A stretch of 64,000 nt of DNA from Bacillus sp. SM2101 (GCF_018588585.1 NZ_JAEUFG010000003.1:186001-250000); one strand, 5' to 3'. Shown: positions 43,331-52,739, counted from the first letter of the stretch. The notes: generated from the sequence alone by a model not told the origin. Numbers and translations: made by a program.

Positions 43331-43441
43331 CGCTTTTATTAGCCGAATTATACCTCTTACTGTTCAAATTGAGTCGTTTATTGTCCATACTCGGCGCTTT
43401 ACTGTCCAAAATAAAGACTTTACTGTCCGAACTCATTTCGC
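43331..43441. repeat. Degenerate ~21-bp tandem repeat
   Basis: Four clear and one weak copy of a unit like CTTTACTGTCCAAACTCGGCG, at about 43331 (weak), 43357, 43377, 43397 and 43418. It sits between the speB terminator and ywiB. The remaining gap to 43120 shows nothing I can name. Confidence 0.6.
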
Positions 43442-43450
43442 TATTAAAGA

Positions 43451-43482
43451 AAAAACTGAACTTTTTTAACAAATAGTTCAGT
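43451..43482 (-). terminator. Intrinsic terminator of speB
   Basis: ACTGAACT (43455-43462) pairs with AGTTCAGT (43475-43482); on the minus strand it is followed by TTTTTTC. Confidence 0.75.
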
Positions 43483-43557
43483 CTTTACACAAATTTTGAA
43501 TGGATTTAAATTCAATAACATCAAAGCGCAGGATACGTAATTACTGTCTTTGAAACA

Positions 43558-44433
43558 TTACTTCTTTACCCAACCGAGTAAAATTTCACGCACGAATTTA
43601 CTAGCAGCAATTTGTGTTTGTTCAGTTGGATCATACGCAGGTGCTACCTCTACTAGATCAGCGCCTATAATATTTAGCTTAGAATTAGAAATAAGTGTAA
43701 TGGCATCCAATAGCTCTTTTGAAGTAATTCCTCCCGCTTCAGCAGTACCTGTTCCAGGAGCATGGGCAGGGTCTAAGACGTCAATATCTATCGTTACATA
43801 TACATTCCGACCAGCAAGTTTAGGTAATACTTCTTTCAAAGGCTCAACCACATCAAATTTAGCCATATACATGCCTGAATCCTTTGCAAATTGGAATTCT
43901 TCCTTCATTCCTGAACGAATGCCGAAAGAATACACATTTTCTGCCCCAATCAGTTCACATGCTTTTCGAATTGGAGTTGAATGTGATAAAGGCTCACCTT
44001 CATATTCTTCTCGTAAATCAGCATGTGCATCTATATGAATAATTGCCATATCCTGATATTTGTTGTACATCGCTTTAAAAACCGGCCACGAAACAAGATG
44101 CTCGCCACCTAATCCAAGTGGAAACTTATTAGCTTGTAGTACTTTCGTTACAAATTCTTCAATCATTTCTAGACTTCTCGCGGGATTTCCGAATGGAAGT
44201 GGAATGTCTCCAGCATCGTAATATTTCACTTCATCTAAATGCCTATCTACATACGGACTATACTCCTCTAGCCCAAGTGACACTTCACGAATACGAGCAG
44301 GACCAAATCTTGATCCTGGTCGGAAGCTAACTGTCCAGTCCATTGGCATTCCATAGATCACAGCATCACTTTCTTCGACTAGTGGATGGCTGTTAATAAA
44401 AACATTTCCTGAATAAGCTTCATCAAAACGCAT
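43558..44433 (-). CDS. speB: Agmatinase
   Basis: 291 residues of the ureohydrolase family. The binuclear Mn ligands are in GLGGEH (about residue 109), DAHADL (about 133) and DIDVLDPAHAPGTGT (about 215). It hydrolyses agmatine to putrescine and urea. Located 39 bp after speE on the same strand, so putrescine and spermidine synthesis are one operon, as in B. subtilis (ywhG/ywhF). Confidence 0.96.
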   Translation of the reverse strand: MRFDEAYSGNVFINSHPLVEESDAVIYGMPMDWTVSFRPGSRFGPARIREVSLGLEEYSPYVDRHLDEVKYYDAGDIPLPFGNPARSLEMIEEFVTKVLQANKFPLGLGGEHLVSWPVFKAMYNKYQDMAIIHIDAHADLREEYEGEPLSHSTPIRKACELIGAENVYSFGIRSGMKEEFQFAKDSGMYMAKFDVVEPLKEVLPKLAGRNVYVTIDIDVLDPAHAPGTGTAEAGGITSKELLDAITLISNSKLNIIGADLVEVAPAYDPTEQTQIAASKFVREILLGWVKK

Positions 44434-44472
44434 TTTGCTTCCCCCATTCTAAAGATACTTCATTATTGTAAA

Positions 44473-45300
44473 CTACTTCGTTAAGTCACTAACAAATTTC
44501 GGAAGGACAAAAGCTGCTTTATGAAGCTCTTGCGTATAATATTTCGTATCAATATCATGAAATCTACCATCTTCTACTTGAAGTGGATCATATTTCTTTG
44601 AACCTAATGTAAATGTCCATAGACCGCTTGGATATGTCGGTATATTTGCAGTATATAGACGAGTTAGTGGGAAAATTTCTTTCACATCTTTTTGTACAGT
44701 TGCAATTAATTCTGGCTTAAACCATGGATTATCTGTCTGAGCAACAAAGATCCCATCCTCTTTTAAGGCTTTTGAAATCCCTGCATAAAAACCCTTTGAA
44801 AATAGATTGACTGCAGGTCCAACTGGTTCAGTTGAGTCTACCATAATAACATCATACTCATTTTCACTTTCGGCAATATGCATGAAGCCATCACCGACTA
44901 TGACTTCTACTCGTGGATTGTCAAAGTGGCTCGCAATGCTCGGTAAGTATTTCTTTGAATACTCAATAACTTTACCATCTATTTCCACTAAAGTGACTTT
45001 TTTTACACTTGGGTGCTTAAGAACTTCACGGATTACCCCTCCATCTCCACCGCCTACAACTAGTACATTTTCTGGATTAGGGTGAGAAAATAACGGTACA
45101 TGGGCAACCATTTCATGATAAACAAATTCGTCCTTTTCAGTTGTCATAACCATGCCATCAAGAACGAGCATATTTCCAAATTGTTCAGTTTCGTTCATAT
45201 CTAATTTTTGAAAGTCAGTTTGCTCTGTATGTAAAGTACGCTTAATTTTCGCTGTTATTCCATAACTCTCAGTTTGTTTTTCTGTAAACCATAGTTCCAT
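44473..45300 (-). CDS. speE: Spermidine synthase
   Basis: 275 residues. Transfers aminopropyl from decarboxylated SAM to putrescine. The substrate-binding motif [16 protein letters not shown] is near residue 80, [19 protein letters not shown] binds the nucleoside, and the catalytic Asp is in [16 protein letters not shown] is upstream. The leader contains a strong hairpin (45387-45425) and the promoter is at 45484-45511. Confidence 0.97.
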   Translation of the reverse strand: MELWFTEKQTESYGITAKIKRTLHTEQTDFQKLDMNETEQFGNMLVLDGMVMTTEKDEFVYHEMVAHVPLFSHPNPENVLVVGGGDGGVIREVLKHPSVKKVTLVEIDGKVIEYSKKYLPSIASHFDNPRVEVIVGDGFMHIAESENEYDVIMVDSTEPVGPAVNLFSKGFYAGISKALKEDGIFVAQTDNPWFKPELIATVQKDVKEIFPLTRLYTANIPTYPSGLWTFTLGSKKYDPLQVEDGRFHDIDTKYYTQELHKAAFVLPKFVSDLTK

Positions 45301-45386
45301 TTATTCCTCTTCCTTTCTATCTTTAAGCTTCTATTAGTTTTCCCAAACATGATCAGGAAATGTAAATAAGAAAAGCACAACGCGCA

Positions 45387-45425
45387 ATTCCACCGTTGCT
45401 CACACCTTGCGAGTAACGGTGGAAT
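45387..45425 (-). promoter_or_regulatory. Strong hairpin in the speE leader (possible attenuator)
   Basis: ATTCCACCGTT (45387-45397) pairs with AACGGTGGAAT (45415-45425), extended inward by CTC/GAG. On the minus strand a CTTTTCTTATTT stretch follows after about ten bases. The AACGGTGGAAT strand resembles a T-box sequence, but the ~165-nt leader is too short for a normal T-box and I reject that label. Confidence 0.5.
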
Positions 45426-45483
45426 GTTGTCATTCAAATCTTATAAGGTACTTGATACCGTCAGCAAGATATTAGCTAAAAAA

Positions 45484-45511
45484 AGTATAGATGAATCTAG
45501 CAAAATTGCAA
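45484..45511 (-). promoter_or_regulatory. Sigma-A promoter of speE-speB
   Basis: Minus-strand -35 TTGCAA (45506-45511), 16-bp spacer, -10 TATACT (45484-45489). The transcript would begin near 45477 and include the leader hairpin. Confidence 0.5.
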
Positions 45512-45528
45512 GCAAATTTTTTAGCAAG

Positions 45529-45558
45529 GTATAAAAAAGAAAAATCCACCCCATACTG
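45529..45558 (+). promoter_or_regulatory. Sigma-G (forespore) type promoter of pbpG
   Basis: -35 GTATA (45529-45533), 18-bp spacer, -10 CATACTG (45552-45558), matching the sigma-G pattern with one mismatch. B. subtilis pbpG is transcribed in the forespore by sigma-F and sigma-G. Confidence 0.55.
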
Positions 45559-45589
45559 TTCTTGTGATAGAAAGATGAGGTGATTGGTA

Positions 45590-47656
45590 TTGGAAATCAT
45601 CACAAATCAACGATTTAAAAAAGCACTTAAATATTTTAGAGCTCTTATTTTTGTTACTCTTATACTACTAATCTTCATGTCGGTAACTTTAATTTCTCTT
45701 TTTACGTATGCAACCGTTAAAGGTGCCCCACCGTTAACTGTACCGCAATCTACAATTTACTATGCAAATGACGATGTCATCATCGGAGAAAGCCATAGCA
45801 AAGAAAAGCGATACTGGATTTCACTTGATCATATTTCTCCTTCTTTAATCGCAGCAACGATTGCGATAGAAGATCAAAGTTTTTTTTCACACCCTGGATT
45901 TGATTTTAAGCGAATTGCAGGTGCTGCGTTAGCAGATATAAAAGCCTTAGCAAAGGTTCAGGGAGCAAGTACAATTACACAACAATATGCGAGAAACTTA
46001 TTTTTAGAGCATGATAAAACTTGGAGAAGAAAATTCGATGAAGCACTTTATACCATACGTTTAGAAATGAACTATAGCAAAAATGACATTTTAGAAGGTT
46101 ATTTAAATACGATATATTATGGGCATGGGACTTATGGAATTGAAGCAGCTGCTCAATACTATTTTGGAAAGTCAGCTAACGATTTAATGTTAAGTGAAGC
46201 AAGTATGTTAGCTGGGGTTCCAAAAGGACCCTCACATTATTCACCACTTATTAACGAAGAAAAAGCAAAAGATCGGCAATGGACGATATTAAATGCTATG
46301 GTTAATAACAACTACATTACAGAAAATGAAGCAAGCAAAGCCTATGAGCAAGAATTACAATATATCGAACAGCAAAAGGTTAAGCATGAAGAAGTAGGGC
46401 TCTATTTCCAGGACATTGTGAAGAATGAATTAGTGAACAAACTAAACATCGATGAACGGATTATTGAAATGGGCGGACTTCACGTGTATACAACACTTGA
46501 TATAGAGCTGCAAAAATTAGCTGAAGAATCAATTTCTAACACCATTAATCCTTCATCTGATATACAAGTCAGTTTCGTAGCTTTGGATCAATATACCGGT
46601 GAAGTAAAAGCATTGGTTGGAGGAAGAGATTATGATGAAAGTCCCTTTAATCGGGCTGTTCAAGCAGAAAGGCAGCCAGGGTCAACTTTTAAACCTTTTT
46701 TATATTATGCTGCATTAGAAAAAGGTTTTACTGCCTCAACAAAGTTACGAAGTGAACAAACAACCTTTATCTTTGATGAAGGTAGAGCGACTTACACACC
46801 TCATAATTATAATAATTATTACGCAGATGATACGATTACATTAGCACAAGCAATGGCTTTGTCCGATAATGTATATGCAGTAAAAACTAATTTATATTTA
46901 GGGAATAACATTCTTGTAGAAACTGCTAAGAAATTGGGGATTACAAGTAAACTAGACAATGTACCGTCACTAGCTCTCGGTACTTCTCCTGTCAGGATGA
47001 TTGACATGGTACAAGCGTATGCTACTATTGCTAACAATGGAAAACAGATACACCCTACGTACATCACAAAGGTTATTGATCATCATGGTAATATTATTTT
47101 TGAAGAGGCTCCATCACCTGAACAAGTTCTTGATCCGGACCTAGCATTTGTTACGACGCAGTTAATGAAAGGAATGTTTGATGAGAAATTAAACGATTAC
47201 ACGAACGTAACAGGTAGCATTATTCAAAATGATTTAACTAGGCTATATGCTGGCAAATCCGGCACTACAAAGACGGATAGCTGGATGATTGGTTATTCAC
47301 CACAAATAGTAACTGGCATATGGACAGGATATGACAGAGATTACACTATTGATAAAGTAGATGAAAGGGCTTATTCAAAACGTATATGGGCTAATTTCAT
47401 GGAACAATCATTAACAAAAGAACCTGTGCTCACTTTTCGAAACTCAACCGGAAATCTTAAAAAAGTGTACATTAACCCCGACAATGGAAAATTAGCCACA
47501 AATGATTGTCCTATTACCTTACAAATGTATTATGTTAAAGGGACTGAGCCAGAGGAATATTGTGATGAACACTCACAAAAGCCGCCACTTGATAAAAAAC
47601 AAGCACCTATTGAGGATAAAGGTTGGTTTAAACGGTTTATTGACTGGTTTAATTAG
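45590..47656 (+). CDS. pbpG: Penicillin-binding protein 2d (bifunctional transglycosylase/transpeptidase)
   Basis: 688 residues. N-terminal membrane anchor (about 18-40), a GT51 glycosyltransferase (EDQSFFSHPGFDFKRI, GASTITQQYARNLFL, LEGYLNTIYYGHGTYGIEAAA) and a transpeptidase with SxxK at QPGSTFKPFLY, SDN at LSDNVYAVK, and KSGT at YAGKSGTTKTDSW. It builds the germ-cell wall and spore cortex. The TTG at 45590 is favoured: GAGGTGA is six bases upstream, while the TTG at 45584 touches it. The TAG stop overlaps the end of a Family B repeat. Confidence 0.94.
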   Translation: MEIITNQRFKKALKYFRALIFVTLILLIFMSVTLISLFTYATVKGAPPLTVPQSTIYYANDDVIIGESHSKEKRYWISLDHISPSLIAATIAIEDQSFFSHPGFDFKRIAGAALADIKALAKVQGASTITQQYARNLFLEHDKTWRRKFDEALYTIRLEMNYSKNDILEGYLNTIYYGHGTYGIEAAAQYYFGKSANDLMLSEASMLAGVPKGPSHYSPLINEEKAKDRQWTILNAMVNNNYITENEASKAYEQELQYIEQQKVKHEEVGLYFQDIVKNELVNKLNIDERIIEMGGLHVYTTLDIELQKLAEESISNTINPSSDIQVSFVALDQYTGEVKALVGGRDYDESPFNRAVQAERQPGSTFKPFLYYAALEKGFTASTKLRSEQTTFIFDEGRATYTPHNYNNYYADDTITLAQAMALSDNVYAVKTNLYLGNNILVETAKKLGITSKLDNVPSLALGTSPVRMIDMVQAYATIANNGKQIHPTYITKVIDHHGNIIFEEAPSPEQVLDPDLAFVTTQLMKGMFDEKLNDYTNVTGSIIQNDLTRLYAGKSGTTKTDSWMIGYSPQIVTGIWTGYDRDYTIDKVDERAYSKRIWANFMEQSLTKEPVLTFRNSTGNLKKVYINPDNGKLATNDCPITLQMYYVKGTEPEEYCDEHSQKPPLDKKQAPIEDKGWFKRFIDWFN

Positions 47657-47735
47657 GCTGTTTTCGCTTTAATTGTTGTTTTTTCATATTAGAAAAAAAT
47701 TAACACATAAATTGCTAGAGTTTGGTTTCAATGAT
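47655..47735 (+). repeat. Family B repeat, partial copy at the pbpG stop codon
   Basis: The terminal AGGCTGTTTTCGC overlaps the last two bases of the pbpG stop. The other end is lost. Confidence 0.6.
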
Positions 47736-48033
47736 ATTACATTAAACGAGCATAGCATGACATTAGATAAGTAAAAAACCCTTAACTAATCATACATAGT
47801 TAAGGGTTTTTGTCCTAGTTTTTACATGTGAATAACATTAAAACTAAGTTTACTCCGGTTCGCTTATAACATCAAGATTTATCATTATAAAATTTGGCGC
47901 TTATTAATCAAGATGAGAAGATGTGGTAAGTAAGTTACAACAGAAAAAAGAAACAACAAACTCTAGAAGCATGTGTTACTTCTTAATACGAAAACAATTA
48001 TAAATTAAGATGACTCGATAGAATATAATAGCA
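47657..48033. other. Gap between convergent pbpG and ywhD
   Basis: Holds the partial Family B copy and the shared terminator. 47820-48030 shows only a faint repeat remnant (ACAACAAACTCTAG near 47955) and no gene. Confidence 0.45.
47774..47811. terminator. Bidirectional terminator between pbpG and ywhD
   Basis: A 15-bp perfect stem AAAAACCCTTAACTA (47774-47788) / TAGTTAAGGGTTTTT (47797-47811) with T-runs on both strands, suiting both convergent genes. Confidence 0.85.
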
Positions 48034-48549
48034 CTATGATGATTGTAGGTCTTTCTTTAGCTGCTCACCAGATCTATTCCACATATCAATATTATGCTCT
48101 TGTAAAAATTCTGCTAGCACTTGCTTTGAAGATACATCCATATGTTCAACGATAATCTGGCGCTTAAGCGATCTATCCATATTATTTACATGTTCAGGAA
48201 GCGATTTATAACCACGACGTATGTCACGATCAACAGTCATTTCACATGCAGTTACACCTGTATAAAACGGTCCTTCCTGATTCTGTTCTATCGTAACCCA
48301 AACGAGCCAATATGATTTCCCATTAGGTACTTCATCTCTGTTTGGTAGAAATTTTATCCCTCTTTCTACATCACTACGCGCATGCATTGCACCGATATCA
48401 ACAACAGCAGATTTTTCTTCTACATCAATAATAACAGGTGATATATTATCTAAGCTTAAAACACCTACTCCAAACCCACCATGGCCATCTGTCGAATCAC
48501 TTTTTTTTATAATTGTAAACCCAACTTTTTTCTTGTTATCTTTTTCCAT
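48034..48549 (-). CDS. ywhD: YwhD family protein
   Basis: 171 residues, recognised as YwhD by position (after speEB/pbpG) and by segments GHGGFGVGVLSLDNISPVIID and IDIGAMHARSDVERGIKFLP-like sequence. No function is known for the family. AGGAGG is ten bases before the ATG. It follows ywhC on the same strand (78-bp gap). Confidence 0.9.
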   Translation of the reverse strand: MEKDNKKKVGFTIIKKSDSTDGHGGFGVGVLSLDNISPVIIDVEEKSAVVDIGAMHARSDVERGIKFLPNRDEVPNGKSYWLVWVTIEQNQEGPFYTGVTACEMTVDRDIRRGYKSLPEHVNNMDRSLKRQIIVEHMDVSSKQVLAEFLQEHNIDMWNRSGEQLKKDLQSS

Positions 48550-48627
48550 ACCATATCTTCCTCCTTTGCGAAACTGCTATATTGAAGTTACTTCATTACA
48601 CTGTAGTAACATGCCTTACAAAATACA

Positions 48628-49293
48628 CTAAAATATAATATTCATTATGGTTGCTAGTATGTTATTAACAAAAGGAATAAACGTATTAAAAATCGGTTGA
48701 ATTGTATATCTGTCTAAAGGTGTTATGACTAATATTAAAAAAATGAGAGCTCCATAGTTTTCATACTGTGTCAATTTTGCCCGAATATCAGGTGGTGATA
48801 AGTCTTCAATGACGCGATACCCATCAAGTGGTGGAAATGGTAACAAGTTAAATACGAATAGAAGAACATTTAAATTTATTAGTATAATAAAAAACGAATA
48901 TAAGCTGTCACCAAACCCTATTGGTAAAAGGCCAATGATCCCAAAATGAACCATAGCATTCAAAATGAATAGCCCAACAAAAGCTATTACCAAATTACTT
49001 AAAGGTCCAGCTATTGATACTAAAACACCAGCCAAACGAGGATTTTTAAAGAAGTAACGATTAACGGGTACTGGTTTAGCCCAGCCAAAACCTGCAATAA
49101 ATATTAATAAAGTTCCTATTGGATCCAAATGTGAAAGTGGTGAAAGTGTAAGTCTACCTTGATTTTTTGCTGTCATGTCACCAAATTTATATGCGACATA
49201 AGCATGAGCAAATTCGTGTAAGGTAAATGCTATTACTAAAGCAATCACTACATATGGGATTTGTTCAATAGGAAATGCTAAAAAATTGCTCAC
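48628..49293 (-). CDS. ywhC: Site-2-type membrane metalloprotease (M50), YwhC
   Basis: 221 residues, GTG start seven bases after AAGGAG. Zinc motif HEFAH in FTLHEFAHAYVAYKFGD near residue 25, and the second ligand motif LPFPPLDGYRV near residue 153; about five membrane helices. Members of this M50 group cleave within the membrane; substrates of YwhC are unknown. It corresponds to B. subtilis YwhC and precedes ywhD. Confidence 0.92.
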   Translation of the reverse strand: MSNFLAFPIEQIPYVVIALVIAFTLHEFAHAYVAYKFGDMTAKNQGRLTLSPLSHLDPIGTLLIFIAGFGWAKPVPVNRYFFKNPRLAGVLVSIAGPLSNLVIAFVGLFILNAMVHFGIIGLLPIGFGDSLYSFFIILINLNVLLFVFNLLPFPPLDGYRVIEDLSPPDIRAKLTQYENYGALIFLILVITPLDRYTIQPIFNTFIPFVNNILATIMNIIF

Positions 49294-49671
49294 TATGTTT
49301 CTCCTTTTTGTTCACTTTTTATATATGCAATAATAGTATACACAATTGACTATGAAAATTCGAATTGTTAAATTAAACGTGGTAGAATTAAAACGAAAAG
49401 CGGAGATAATACATAAGTGTATTTTGTACATAGAGCGTTAAGCAAAAGTGAACCCAAGGATAGGGCAAAAGAATGTCGAAACGGTCTTAACATTCCATTA
49501 ACAGCGGAGTCCTCATGCATGGAGTGCTTTCCTTCCGGTAAAGTGGTTTGACCTCTACTTTGAAAAGCCCGTCCATATGGCTAGCGTCCATACTATGAAT
49601 GTAGCTCCTCCGCAAAGCTTACACATGTTAATTTTTATATACCTTACTACTGTAAAAAGGAGAGACATCAA
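49294..49671. other. Gap between divergent ywhC and ywhB
   Basis: No gene. 49474-49480 is a single exact TGTCGAA (Spo0A-box-like), and 49500-49620 loosely resembles a decayed hairpin repeat (GTGGTTTGACCTCTAC), which I cannot assign firmly. Confidence 0.35.
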
Positions 49672-49857
49672 ATGCCATATATTACTGTCAAAATGCTTGA
49701 GGGACGTTCAGAAGAACAGAAGAACCAGCTTGTTGAAAAGGTAACTGCTGCTGTTTCTGAAACAACAGGTGCACCTGCTGAAAAAATTGTAGTATTTATA
49801 GATGAGATGACTAAAAGTCATTATGCTATTGGTGGAAAACGTTTAAGTGATGAATAA
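49672..49857 (+). CDS. ywhB: 4-oxalocrotonate tautomerase family protein, YwhB
   Basis: 61 residues. After Met removal, Pro1 (MPYITVKMLEGRSEEQK) is the catalytic base of this hexameric family, and R in EGRS is the usual Arg11. The family keto-enol tautomerises 2-hydroxymuconate-like acids; the physiological substrate in Bacillus is unknown. AAAGGAGA lies before the ATG. A 12-bp hairpin (49869-49899) follows the stop but lacks a good T-run. Confidence 0.93.
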   Translation: MPYITVKMLEGRSEEQKNQLVEKVTAAVSETTGAPAEKIVVFIDEMTKSHYAIGGKRLSDE

Positions 49858-49915
49858 AAGGTAGACATTAAAGGGATGAGTGATTAGCTCATTCCTTTAA
49901 GCTCTAAGTAAACTC

Positions 49916-49974
49916 TGTTACTACTATTTCTAATAGCAAAAGTGCCATGAAACAAGCAATGCGAAAACAGCCTT
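49916..49974 (-). repeat. Family B repeat, partial copy at the ywgA stop codon
   Basis: Terminal AAGGCTGTTTTCGC (minus strand) overlaps the TAA stop of ywgA. Only one end is preserved. Confidence 0.6.
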
Positions 49975-50479
49975 AGCTTGTTACTGACTTTCTTAAGACG
50001 TCAATATATGTTATTGCTTCTTCAAATTCTTCCTCTGAATAGTTTTGCTTACTTTTTATCGTGAATACCTTTTCCTTCACTTCATCCTTACTTAAATCTT
50101 CAAAATAAATAATCGTAGATACAAGCTCCAAAAATCTAGCATTTTGCTCATTTAAATCACAGATCCAATTTTGCAAAAAAGGCATGTCCAATTCATAGTG
50201 ATTCAAGAATTGTTCTCCTGATTCAGTTAGTGAATATCGATACTGGGAGTATCCTGCTTTCTTCTCAATTTCTTCATGTATATAACCTAAATTACAAAGC
50301 TCTTCAACTCGTAATGTAAGTTCTTCGGAATAAGGTCCGTAAAAATGAAAATTATATTTTTCATAAAATGGATCTTTCATTTTTTTTGCGATAAAAATCA
50401 TCTTTTGAAGCTTTTTACGTCCGACTATCTCTCCTGCTTCCGAGAATGCTTTCATAACTTTTGCATGTTCTAATAACAA
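49973..50479 (-). CDS. ywgA: YwgA family protein
   Basis: 168 residues, matching YwgA. The N-terminal half reads like a winged helix (VGRKKLQKMIFIAKKM, FYGPYSEELTLRVEELCNLGYIHEE), of the kind also seen in phage-type antitoxin/regulator domains. No function is assigned. The start is TTG at 50479, ten bases after AGGAG; the nearby ATG is out of frame. The stop codon overlaps a Family B end. Confidence 0.85.
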   Translation of the reverse strand: MLLEHAKVMKAFSEAGEIVGRKKLQKMIFIAKKMKDPFYEKYNFHFYGPYSEELTLRVEELCNLGYIHEEIEKKAGYSQYRYSLTESGEQFLNHYELDMPFLQNWICDLNEQNARFLELVSTIIYFEDLSKDEVKEKVFTIKSKQNYSEEEFEEAITYIDVLRKSVTS

Positions 50480-50598
50480 TTCCGTTCATCTCCTAACGCC
50501 CTTTTAACACACCTTAAAAAAAGAATGGAAAAATGGAAAAATGGCTAAATTTATATAGGATATACTTACGACAATGTTGTCGTCCCTTTTAAATACAT

Positions 50599-51912
50599 CT
50601 ATGACTTAACCTTCGTATATAGTAATTCTGTTATTTTTTTCTTAATATTTGGATTGGATGAACGATCTTCTAACAAATCCTGAGGGAAATAAAGTTTATG
50701 GTCAGTTCTACGCTTTCCAGAAATCGCTTCAACAATTGCTGACTCTCTCGATAGCTCATGGATTTCTTCATTCGCCATTAATAATTGGATAGGTAATCTT
50801 TCCTCTTCTTCACCAGGACGGTAAAAATCATAAGGTAAGTCTGATGAGGAATCAACTACTAAATAATATTCAGGGTCAATGCCTGCTTCATTAAAAAGCT
50901 TTGTTAATTCAATTAATTTAGTCATTTCGTCATTCGATGGATTGAACTCGACATACTTGAATAGATTTCGATTTAAAAAACGTTGACACAAATCACGTAA
51001 AATAGCATCTTCTTCCTCTTGCCACTCCTGAAAATAGTACAAGATCACACCTTCGTCTAATTTCAGATAGTCAGCAAGCTCAAGTTTATTCTCGAACAAT
51101 GAGTAAAAATGTACAGGTGGGCTTTTAAATGAGTAGTTTTCTTTGTATAAGTGCATAGCTCGATGCAATATCTTAGTTAAAATAACTTCAGCACTGCGAG
51201 TAACCGGATGAAAATATACTTGCCAATACATTTGATAACGACTCATAATATAATCTTCTACCGCATGCATGCCACTTTGTTTTATTACTACTTGATCTTC
51301 ACGAGGTCGCATCACACGAAGTATTCGTTCCATATCAAAGTGTCCATAACTAACGCCCGTATAATAAGCATCTCGCTGTAGATAATCCATACGATCTGCA
51401 TCTATTTGACTTGAGATTAAACCGACTACTAACTTATTTTCGTATGTTTTTGCTATCACTTCAGCGACCTGTTTTGGGAAATGTTGGCCAACCTTTCGCA
51501 AAACACGGTTCACCTCTGTATCCTCACGAATAATTAATTGAGTAAAATTTTCATGATCAAGGTGAAAAACCTTTTCAAAAGAATGTGAAAATGGGCCATG
51601 ACCTAAATCATGTAACAGTGCTGAACACAAGCAGAGTAGCCTCTCTTCACTATTCCATTCTGGCCGGCCGTCAAATACATCATCTATAATTCTACGAATA
51701 ATTTCATAAACTCCCAGTGAATGACTAAACCGACTATGCTCTGCACCATGAAAGGTTAAATAAGTTGTACCTAACTGTTTAATTCGCCTTAAGCGCTGAA
51801 ACTCTGCAGTTCCTATTAAATCCCAGATGACTTTATCGCGTACGTGGACATATCGGTGGACAGGGTCTTTAAAAACCTTTTCCTCCGTCAGTTTTTCATT
51901 GGCATATGTCAT
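50599..51912 (-). CDS. ywfO: HD-domain phosphohydrolase YwfO (dGTPase-like)
   Basis: 437 residues. Start MTYANEKLTEEKVFKDPVHRYVHV. HD metal site: RFSHSLGVYE (first His, about residue 60), LCSALLHDLGHGPFSHSFE (His-Asp, about 95), and Asp in QIDADRMDYLQRD. It resembles SAMHD1/dGTPase-type enzymes that cleave dNTPs; YwfO substrates are not certain. It stands alone between ywgA and the DUF1450 gene. Confidence 0.93.
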   Translation of the reverse strand: MTYANEKLTEEKVFKDPVHRYVHVRDKVIWDLIGTAEFQRLRRIKQLGTTYLTFHGAEHSRFSHSLGVYEIIRRIIDDVFDGRPEWNSEERLLCLCSALLHDLGHGPFSHSFEKVFHLDHENFTQLIIREDTEVNRVLRKVGQHFPKQVAEVIAKTYENKLVVGLISSQIDADRMDYLQRDAYYTGVSYGHFDMERILRVMRPREDQVVIKQSGMHAVEDYIMSRYQMYWQVYFHPVTRSAEVILTKILHRAMHLYKENYSFKSPPVHFYSLFENKLELADYLKLDEGVILYYFQEWQEEEDAILRDLCQRFLNRNLFKYVEFNPSNDEMTKLIELTKLFNEAGIDPEYYLVVDSSSDLPYDFYRPGEEEERLPIQLLMANEEIHELSRESAIVEAISGKRRTDHKLYFPQDLLEDRSSNPNIKKKITELLYTKVKS

Positions 51913-52040
51913 CCAATTCCCTCTTTTCGTTTGACATATTTTATATTATATCTCCTAATCAATGACAAAAAAACTCTTGATTTTATCATTATTTATCTCA
52001 CTAAAAAAATTTATAAGCACATGGGAATAATCCGTTACAA

Positions 52041-52084
52041 AAGTAAAAATCACCTTATTCATAAAACAAAGGTGATTTTTACTT
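52041..52084 (-). terminator. Intrinsic terminator of the DUF1450 gene
   Basis: A 16-bp perfect stem AAGTAAAAATCACCTT (52041-52056) / AAGGTGATTTTTACTT (52069-52084). It includes the gene's stop codon. Confidence 0.85.
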
Positions 52085-52306
52085 TTTCTTCATTTTTTTC
52101 TCTACCTTCTCGAGTAACTCATTTTCATCCTTTGCGGAAATAGGACGATTATTTACAAATGCAAATGCTTTTTTTCTCCCAGGTCCACAGTAGGACTGAC
52201 AGCCTATATCTATGCTTGCATTTGGATCTATTTTCTTTAAACGAGGTAGCAATGTTTTAATATTTGTTGCTTGACAATCGTCACAAATACGAAATTCATT
52301 TGCCAT
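52079..52306 (-). CDS. DUF1450 family small cysteine protein
   Basis: 75 residues. C8 and C11 (ICDDCQ) with C36 and C40 ([10 protein letters not shown]) form the DUF1450 pattern, related to YuzB and thioredoxin-like ferredoxin folds; the cysteines could bind a metal or an Fe-S cluster. The C-terminus is very lysine-rich. Function unknown. AAGGGG lies nine bases before the ATG. Single-gene unit with its own terminator. Confidence 0.85.
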   Translation of the reverse strand: MANEFRICDDCQATNIKTLLPRLKKIDPNASIDIGCQSYCGPGRKKAFAFVNNRPISAKDENELLEKVEKKMKKK

Positions 52307-52580
52307 ACAGTACAGCCCCTTCTAAAACCTTCTTCATGAATAATAATAAAAATATATATTATTTCGTCAATGGCTAAAGGGTATTTTACATTTAATTGAT
52401 TGGTAATGCAAGTGCTGAGTTTTAATTACACCATTTGCCAGAGATAATATCTTAATCTACTTGGAAATAATTATATGCACTATCGATAATAAGCTTCGCA
52501 ATAGCTTTGTTGCTTTTGCCGCTTACATTTGAGTAACTGATGTGTAATATATGAATTTTATAGCTTTTATAGGAGGAAAA

Positions 52581-52739
52581 GTGACCCGAACGCTTGTTAT
52601 ATTCGTCTTTAGCACTAATGATGAAAGAAGCAAACAGCCCAAAAGCAACCAAAATACAAAAACAGTAAGTATAAAGAAATTTGAACTTGTCAATGCTATT
52701 AATAAAATATTTTATAAAAATTGGGAGTTGAGAGTATGA
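52581..52739 (+). CDS. Candidate small ORF coupled to rsfA
   Basis: A 52-codon frame, GTG start, with a perfect AGGAGG four bases upstream; its TGA overlaps the rsfA ATG (ATGA). Sequence starts [19 protein letters not shown] and is rich in Lys/Asn later. I recognise no family. The predicted sigma-F promoter of rsfA lies inside it, which argues that rsfA can be transcribed alone. Treat as a possible gene. Confidence 0.35.
   Translation: MTRTLVIFVFSTNDERSKQPKSNQNTKTVSIKKFELVNAINKIFYKNWELRV
52669..52698 (+). promoter_or_regulatory. Sigma-F promoter of rsfA
   Basis: GTATA (52669-52673), 15-bp spacer, GTCAATGCTA (52689-52698), fitting the sigma-F pattern with two mismatches. rsfA is a sigma-F gene in B. 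subtilis. Confidence 0.5.

Noticed and set aside
45387-45425. T-box riboswitch before speE
   Set aside because: Only the AACGGTGGAAT strand is similar; the leader is too short for stem I and polyamine genes are not usual T-box targets.
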